Origin: Anaeramoeba flamelloides
Lineage: Eukaryota > Metamonada > Anaeramoebidae
DNA: 64,000 nt
Direction of reading: 5' to 3'
NCBI GenBank assembly: GCA_027625915.1
Contig: JANTQA010000036.1
Coordinates: forward strand, 9,197,001 to 9,261,000
The notes beneath the pieces were generated by a model. That model saw only the letters and a program-made list of their open reading frames with translations. It did no database searches and was not told where the DNA came from. Positions 56,966 to 64,000 of the stretch are shown here, piece by piece (within the stretch, counting starts at the first letter, position 1; each line of letters opens with the position of its first letter). The translations under genes and the position numbers were made by a program.

Positions 56966-59900
56966 AAGAATATTAATAATATTATTATTTTTTTTTAATA
57001 ATTTAGAAATATTAAATTTATTTACTTTGGGTATCCAGATTTTACTATTTTTTTCTTATCGTGGACAATTCCAAAGTAATTTCCACAAAATTTCAATGAT
57101 ATACAGTTTTTTTATATATAATTGATATTTTTTCCATTTATAATTGTTAATAACTTAAGAATACTGATTTCAGGAATTTGTTATATTTCTAAGTTTTAAA
57201 ACTGTAGCAGATCTCTCACATGTTAAATAATGTTTATTATTAGTTTTTCCAGAATTCAAAATAATTATGTCAAATCTGCATTTCACTCTATTATTTTCAA
57301 TCTTGGAAACCAATTATTAGTTTTTTTTTTATTCCCTATATTTCAAAAAAATGAATCTTTGGATCTCTTTGGGCTTTCTTCATGCTCCAAAAATCGATAA
57401 AGTTTAAAATAAAAAAAAACACCAATTAAAACTCTATACACTTGACCAAAAAAAAAAAGCAAATTAATGTTATTCCAGATAAATATTATTTGCATAAAAA
57501 TCTTTGTAGTGTCTTGTTTCCGAAATTAAACACCTTTCTAACTGTTTCATTAACTTTTATTATACCCAATTTTCAATTTTTATTCTTTTTATTTGATTTA
57601 TCGTTAATTTTATCGTTTTATTTTTGAATTTTAGATTATAATTAATTTCATAAAATCAAACATTTTATAATATTTTGAATTAACATTTTTTTTTTTAAAA
57701 AAATTGATCTGTTTATAATGTTATTGGAAGTGTTTTGAGATGGTTTTATCCCATAATCTTATCCAAAAACCTTTTCAAATTGTTAGATCAAAATCTTTTC
57801 TTCTAATTTGGTAAAATTTTGTTTTGCCTTTTCAATTTTTTTTCTTTTTGTTTTTCAATATTTTTCTTCATTTTTTTCTTTTTTTTTTTTGAAATATTTT
57901 TCTTTTTTTTTTTTATAATCCTTTTTTTTTCCTTTTGTTTTTTTTTTACTTTTTTTTTTCTGAAAGGTCATGTAGAAAAAAAAATAATTAGACCTTCGAA
58001 ACCACAAATAACTATATTGAAAATTAAGACAATCTAATGCCTTTTAAAATGGATTTAATTATTAGCAAAACATCTTTTTATTAAACCCTTTTCATCGAAA
58101 ACACAATACTAAAAAATCAACAATGCTCATTTCAAAAATTATGATTTACTTTTTATTTTAGTTTTTTTGTTTTATTTTTTTTTTAATTTTAAAATATCAG
58201 GTTTTTATATATTATAATGATTGAAAAGTGAATTAAAAATCATTTTTTATTATTTTTTGTTCTAGAATACCAAAGGACATATAAATAAATTATTATTTTA
58301 AGCGAGTCACACTTTATGAAATGTGATTGGGTTTAAATAATATTTTAATTATTGTTCTTCCATCAGATCATATTTAACACACTGTTAGGAATGAACTTTC
58401 ATAGGTATGTTTATATTTATAAAAAAATTTTTTTAATGTTTTATCTCTCTATTGATAAACAAAGTTAACTATTTTTATACTAAATGAAATATTCCCAATC
58501 CATATATTAATTTTATATCTAAAATAGATTTTAAAAGGGAAAATTTAGTCCATTAGAATTTTTTTTTGTTTTAAGGTATATATTAATTTTTTGAAATTGA
58601 AATTAATACTTTCAAGATTAAATTTTAAAAACAACGGGTTTATGAAACTAAATATCAAACAATACTTTTTTATTCTTTGTATTTTTTATTTGATTTTCAT
58701 CACCATTAACCTTGTTCAAAAACACCTGATGATTTTTTTTCAACTTGATAACATATTTTTTATTAGTGATCCTAAAAAATGTAAAAAATTGTGTTTTTTT
58801 TTCTTTTTAAATATTCTTATCAATATAAAAAAAGACCAAACATGGAAAAATTTATTTTCATTTTTTGTCAAAAATTTAATTGTAAAAATTGCAAAAAAAA
58901 ATAAAATCATGAGAATTTTTAAAAGTTAATTTTGATTGAATTCTGGATCAAAACATTATAACAACTAATTATCTAACATATACGCTCTAAATTTCAATTT
59001 TTTCAATAATCTTGAATTTAATCTGTATAAAAAACATAACTACATTTCAAATAAAAATCTTAATAGAATGTAAAAATGAAATATTATTAATTGTTTATCT
59101 TGTTAGGATGTTTAACAATTTTTTTTTTTAAAAAATATATTTTTTATAATAATTATTTTATATTTATGTATTAGAATATTTAATCTTTTATCATATATTA
59201 TATTGATATTTTTAAACAATAGATTTTTTCAGTATAATTTAAAATTAAAAATACCAAACCTAAATTCCATCAATTTCAAAATTAATTGATCTTATAGAAA
59301 TAGGGAATTTCTCAAGCAGATTTGACATATTCCGAATTAAATATTAAAAATAATTTATGAAACTGGTTTCTGAGATATTTATTACCCTACAAATATTCTT
59401 TGTCTTATTTCTACAAATCTGTATTTATAATCAAAAATAAAATATTTCTTTTTAAGAAAATCTAATTCTAAGATCTTTCTAAAATAGAAATTGTAAAAAC
59501 ATAAGTTTAGTTACATATTATAAAAAAATTAATTGACTTTTTGATTCTTATTAATCTCTAAAAATCCCGAGAATTTTATCATTTTTACCCAATTTTTTAA
59601 ATTAAAAGTTGTGAAAATATAACACATTTTTTCATGTTTGATCTTTTTTAGATTTTTGAAAAGCTACATAATTCAACATATTATCGATTATTTTAAAAAA
59701 AAAATATTTTTGATGAAGAAAAAAAACGTTTTTTTATAAAAAAAAATGAAAATAATAATAATAATAAATTGCAGATAAATAATTCCCAATCTATTAACCC
59801 TGTACTCTACAATTTGGATTTTGGAAAAAAAGTAATTAAATTTTCAAGCAAACATTAAAAATCATACAACGTTGAAGATCTATCAACTAAGAACCAAAAT

Positions 59901-60695
59901 AAAAATGATCTTACAACTAATGCATGTTATTTTTTTTCATTCTTCTGGGGTTCCAAATCTTATATAAAAATGTTAAAGACATCATTGAAATTATGTATTA
60001 TCAAAAATAAATCTACTATGTGTAAAATATGGACCAAAAAATTATAGAATTATTTCTATTCTCCAATGAGATCCAGAAGAATTATTACATTTCGAAAATT
60101 TAGTAAATTTGAAATTTTGTAGAATTGGATTCTTAATTGCATGGATGTAATAAAAACTACAACCCAGCCGTTTTTAATAAATTATATTTTTTTAAAAAGA
60201 CTTTTATCGAAATATATATAGCATTTTTGTTAGAAAAATGACTGTGTTGTGGAAAAGTACTAATTTGGAATCCCAAATTTGATCTGGTAGGATTTAGTAT
60301 TCCAAATAATTCTGTCATTGAATAGTTCTTGTCAATTTCAGGAGATAAAATATATAATGTTATAATTTTTTGAAACATGTAAATCATTCAGTGATATATT
60401 ATTGATATTCCTTTACAATTCTTAAACAATAATTATTTTCAATAAAGAATAAGATGCAAGGTTTGGAGATTATTTTTTGTTAATGTTTCTATTGATAAAT
60501 TTTTTCAAAAAATACTTACTTATAATATAAAAATAACCACACAATCTTATTAGGTATTTTCTTTTGATTTTTTTTTTAAATCCCAACAATAGTTGATGTA
60601 ACCTTATTTTATTACAAATTCTACCCAATCTCATAAATTTTATTTACTAAAAACTAATCTAAATAAAAGTTGAGAAAAAATTTTAATTTACAACC
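56966..60695. other. AT-rich intergenic, 3.7 kb, no gene seen
   Basis: Frames at 57819-58037 and 58591-58929 are T/A-driven (poly-Phe, Ile/Lys) with no domain. No RNA gene or clear repeat pair was found. Confidence 0.5.
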
Positions 60696-61137
60696 GTTCC
60701 AAGGCTACCATAAAATTATAAATAAAACAAAATATAATTTTCTATACTTAGTTTCCATTTTCGGAAAATTCTGAAATAAGAGTTATTATTCAATAAAAAA
60801 AAATTTCAATAAATGAGCTATTATTCAAATTTAGGAAAATCATAATAAATAAACAATTGAATATTTATAAAGCACTGAAAAATATTGTTCAAAAAAGGTA
60901 AATTTTTTAAGATCACTCAATATTGATATTTTTTTTGTGCCTTTTTGGACTTATGGTTTTTAAGTTTCATGGGATCTGCAATAGTTTATTATGATTTTCC
61001 TAAATTTGAATAATAGCTCATTTATTGAAATTTTTTTTTATTGAATAATAACTCTTATTTCAGAATTTTTCGAAAATGTAAAATAAAAATAGAAAAATCA
61101 ATTGTGTTTTATATAAAATTTTATGGTAGCCTTGGAA
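60696..61137. mobile_element. 442-bp palindromic MITE with CCAAGGCTACCATAAAA termini
   Basis: Left arm 60696-60845 (TTCCAAGGCTACCATAAAAT, TTCGGAAAATTCTGAAATAAG, AATGAGCTATTATTCAAATT) is the inverse of 60985-61137. The ~140-bp centre is unrelated sequence. Arms of ~150 bp remain highly similar, so the insertion is fairly recent. No clear target duplication was read. The 71-codon frame at 61041-61256 is a by-product of the right arm. Confidence 0.7.
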
Positions 61138-61659
61138 AGAATGTATCAAAAAAGTTTTTTAATAAATTTCAAAAAGTTACTTATCAATGGACTGTACTTG
61201 AAAATTCTGAAAATTCTATAATGATGAACATAAAGGTGATAAAATTTTATCTTTGATTTTATTATCTCAAATACTATTATAATTATAAAAAATAAAAATA
61301 TCCGATCTATCATTATTCAAAATATTAATTTAAGGCGTTTTAATAAAAAAATAATCCAAGTCACCAATCTCAAAAAAAATCAATAATTTTTATTCTTAGA
61401 TATATGAAATAATTCATTTTGATATGTCTGGTTAATAGTGTCTCAATAGAAATCATTTTGATAATTTTATTTGACAAAAATTTGATTTTTAAATTTATAT
61501 ATTAAAGTAAAAACTTTTTGAAAAATCAAAAGTAATTTTTGACAAATAAAAAAATCCAAAGAAACGAAATTTTCAAAGAGAGACAATATAAACCATCTCT
61601 AAAACTCTTGATCAACAACAATTATAATAACACAGCTCGTTAACTATAAATTTATTTTT

Positions 61660-62170
61660 TTTAGAATATTTCAAAGATAAGACGAATCATTACCCAAGAA
61701 GAAACACTAAACATTTCAAATGAGATATTAACTTTCTTTGACTTTAAAAAAAAGTTACTACTTATTGATCAACCCATTCAAGAAAATAAACTTACTCAAT
61801 CATTTGTTTCTGAACAAAAATAATTAATTGTTTCTCAAACAGAGGAAAACTGAATTAAAAATTTCAATCAAGGCTGATTCAATTTTTTCTTTGTTTGAAT
61901 CTTACAAAACAAAAAGCTTCAAAACTAATGATTTTTATTTTTCAAACATTAACTAAAAAGGGGTTTTTCAAGTAATTATGATCGAGAAACCATTTACCAA
62001 AGAAGAAAGTAGACAGCTTTTCACAATTATTAAAATTTGATTCAGTGAAGAATTTAAAATTGATCTTTTCAAGTTTGTAAATTTCAAGGATAAAGATAAA
62101 TATTTATCTTTTCTTTCTCCATGAAAATGCTATTAACAAAAAGAACGTGTTAGCACACACTAAGAATAAA
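61660..62170 (+). pseudogene. Possible decayed gene or unrecognised exons
   Basis: After TTTTTTTTAG at ~61663 an open stretch reads ISKIRRIITQEETLNISNEI and continues to FVSEQK before TAA at ~61822. A second stretch from ATG at ~61979 reads MIEKPFTKEESRQLFTIIKI, then after an in-frame TGA continues FSEEFKIDLFKFVNFKDKDK. The Glu/Lys/Asp content is unlike the poly-Phe/Ile frames of neighbouring intergenic DNA, suggesting a former coding region. No family recognised; could be chance. Confidence 0.3.
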
Positions 62171-62460
62171 AATAATTACCCACCTCTTCTTCTTACAAGG
62201 TATGTTTCAAAAAGAAAAACTGCTGATCCTTTTTAATAAATGAAATGTTCAATTAGAAATAATTTTTTTCTCAAACAGTTTTTTCACAAACTCCAAAATA
62301 AAAATAAGACAGTGTTGTTGAAAAACCAATGAGTAACTACTTTACTTTTAATGATCTGATCTCATCCACAATAAATAAATTATTTAAAAAAATGAAAAAA
62401 AACTTTCAAAAATAATTTTCATTTTTTGTTTTTTCAAAACTATCAATCAATTTTTTTCAA

Positions 62461-63651
62461 ATGACGGAAGAAGATCCTTATGACCTTCTCTTTAAAATCG
62501 TATTAATTGGTAACAGACCTCCGTTCTTCCAACAGATTACCTTTTTATTTTCTTTTAAGATCTCTGGTTTTCCAAATTTTTTTTTTTTTTATTGTAATCT
62601 TTTTTCATCTTTAATGAACTTATTGTATGATTTGCTCTTACCAAAAAGGTGATTCTGGTGTTGGCAAATCCAATTTATTAACAAGATTTACAAGGTTTGT
62701 TTCTTTATTCTCTTTTACTTGACGATCCAAACAAATAAATATAAAAAAGCAGTTTTCTTTTCAATTTTTTAATTCTAATTACACAAATACATCTCCTCAT
62801 GAAAACAAAAAACAAAAAAGAAATGAATTTAACATGGAAAGTAAAAGCACAATTGGTGTAGAATTTGCAACAAAGAGTGTCCAAATTGAAGGGCAAACGG
62901 TAAAGGCACAAATTTGGGTACTTTTTTTTTGTTTTTGTTTTTTTTTTTTTATTTTTCTTTTCCACTCCTAAACAATTTTTTTAATAATCAAATCCACACA
63001 AAAAAAAACCCACAAAATATGAAATTTCAGGACACAGCAGGTCAGGAAAAATACAGAGCAATTACTTCAGCGTATATACCTTATTTTTAATTTTTTTCTT
63101 GTCTTTTTGTTTTCTTTTTTTCTTCTCGAATCAAAAATTATCAAAAGTCCAAAACAAAACCCCAAAATTAATACTCTCAAATGAATTGGTCTTGTTTAAC
63201 TTTCTAAAATAAAAATTTATTTATTAAATGATCAAAATCAAAAAGATATTATCGTGGGGCAGTTGGGGCCTTGTTGGTATTTGACACAACAAAATTTGAA
63301 TCTTTTGTGAATGTCGAAGAATGGTTAGAAGAGCTCCGTTCAAATATTGACAATGACATTTTAATTCTGCTAGTGGGCAACAAAATTGATCTTGTTGAAT
63401 CAAGAACAGTGCCAACTAAGGACGCAAAGAAGTTTGCAGAAGAACATGATTTGTTGTTTATTGAGACGTCTGCAAAGGATTCTACAAACGTCGAACTTGG
63501 CTTTTTGACTTTACTCGAAGAAATCCACAAGATCTTGAGCAAAAAGCAAAAGCAAGAAGAAGACGAAGATGAAAAAATCGAACAAACATCAGGTGGCACA
63601 ATTGTTGTTACTGAGTCAAATGAAAATGGAAAGAAATTGTGCTGTAAATAG
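62461..63651 (+). CDS. rab11: Rab11 small GTPase, five exons
   Basis: Exons 62461-62509, 62649-62694, 62821-62917, 63031-63071 and 63246-63651; 639 nt, 212 aa, all junctions GT-AG and in phase. It aligns almost throughout with Rab11: [20 protein letters not shown] (P-loop 17-24), [21 protein letters not shown] (switch I), [20 protein letters not shown] (60-79), [22 protein letters not shown] (G4, 119-127), [14 protein letters not shown] (G5, 151-164). The C-terminus KKLCCK carries a twin-cysteine CCX motif for geranylgeranylation. Rab11 directs recycling-endosome and exocytic traffic and, in amoebae, the contractile vacuole (established). Introns are 113-174 nt. The hypervariable tail has an Asp/Glu-rich insert ([10 protein letters not shown]). 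The P-loop is split between exons 1 and 2, as in the Rab-like gene at 20164, although at a different base. Confidence 0.95.
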
Positions 63652-64000
63652 ATTTTTTTTGTCATCATCCTCTCTAAAATCTCAACTTTTTATATTCTTT
63701 TATTTCAAAAAAGATAAGCAAATCTGTGAAATTTTCAGCTTTTGTTTTAATTTTTTTATTATTTTTGAATTTTATCTTTACTTTTATTTGATTTTGGAAT
63801 TGGACTATTTTTCCGAGATACTAGTTTGATCAAATAAGGAAAATAAATGAGATGTTAGTCATAAAATTATATACCCAAGAAGGTTCACAATTTCACCTTG
63901 AAAATTGACTAAATGAAAAAATTAAAAGAATTTGTTAATTATACTATTATTTTGGATTTCAAGTATTTAATTTTCAAAGTTCAATCAAGAAGCAATAAAT
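63652..64000. other. 3' flank of rab11, no feature seen
   Basis: T-rich sequence directly after TAG, then ordinary AT-rich DNA to the window edge. Confidence 0.4.

Noticed and set aside
58591-58929. 112-codon plus-strand frame
   Set aside because: Starts at TTG, AT-driven composition, no recognisable domain.
63249-63668. 139-codon minus-strand frame
   Set aside because: Antisense to the last exon of rab11; Ser-rich composition is the complement of the real codons.

Overview
The window is extremely AT-rich eukaryotic DNA from a unicellular organism. It has long poly-A/poly-T intergenic tracts, GT-AG introns, Asn and Asp homopolymer runs inside proteins, and the standard code (stops seen: TAA, once TAG). 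The gene content is a zizimin-type DOCK exchange factor, two Rab GTPases, a BTB protein, a giant beta-propeller/Cys-rich polytopic surface protein and a GPI-type polysaccharide lyase. That suits a free-living amoeboid protist. I would guess an Anaeramoeba-like or similar amoeba, but this is inference and no ribosomal or mitochondrial marker is present.

Layout. 2-1063 (+): 3' end of a DOCK-family GEF. 1064-7437: AT-rich DNA with DNA-transposon relics. 7438-16362 (-): three-exon gene for a ~1964-residue membrane protein (signal peptide, DUF7948/SBBP propeller, ephrin-receptor-like Cys repeats, 8-9 membrane segments, acidic tail). 16363-20163: two 480-bp TA-flanked MITEs in opposite orientation. 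20164-25957 (+): a four-exon Rab-like GTPase whose last intron is 5.06 kb and is packed with nested repeats. 30102-31010 (+): PL14-type lyase. 38400-40055 (-): poly-Asn multi-pass membrane protein. 41112-43520: hairpin array plus a cluster of ~200-bp palindromic MITEs. 46123-48087 (+): BTB-BACK protein with a C-terminal glutamine-amidotransferase-like domain. 53699-55600 (+): two-exon putative double winged-helix protein. 62461-63651 (+): five-exon Rab11. The rest is AT-rich DNA in which I see no gene.

The genes are independent units on both strands with no operon logic. The DOCK GEF, both Rabs and the BTB protein belong to cytoskeletal, trafficking and regulatory functions. The propeller protein and the lyase are predicted cell-surface proteins. 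Four gene models (propeller protein, Rab-like, winged-helix, Rab11) were rebuilt by matching splice phases by eye; all give whole-codon totals, but transcript data would be needed to confirm them.

The most striking non-genic content is a layered set of palindromic DNA elements: TTAA-flanked elements with a clean internal-deletion derivative, a MITE inserted in one arm of an older inverted repeat (with the empty site preserved in the other arm), several TA-flanked MITE families, and two arrays of tandem unlike hairpins that fit no family I know. No tRNA, rRNA, CRISPR, retroelement or virus-like element was recognised.
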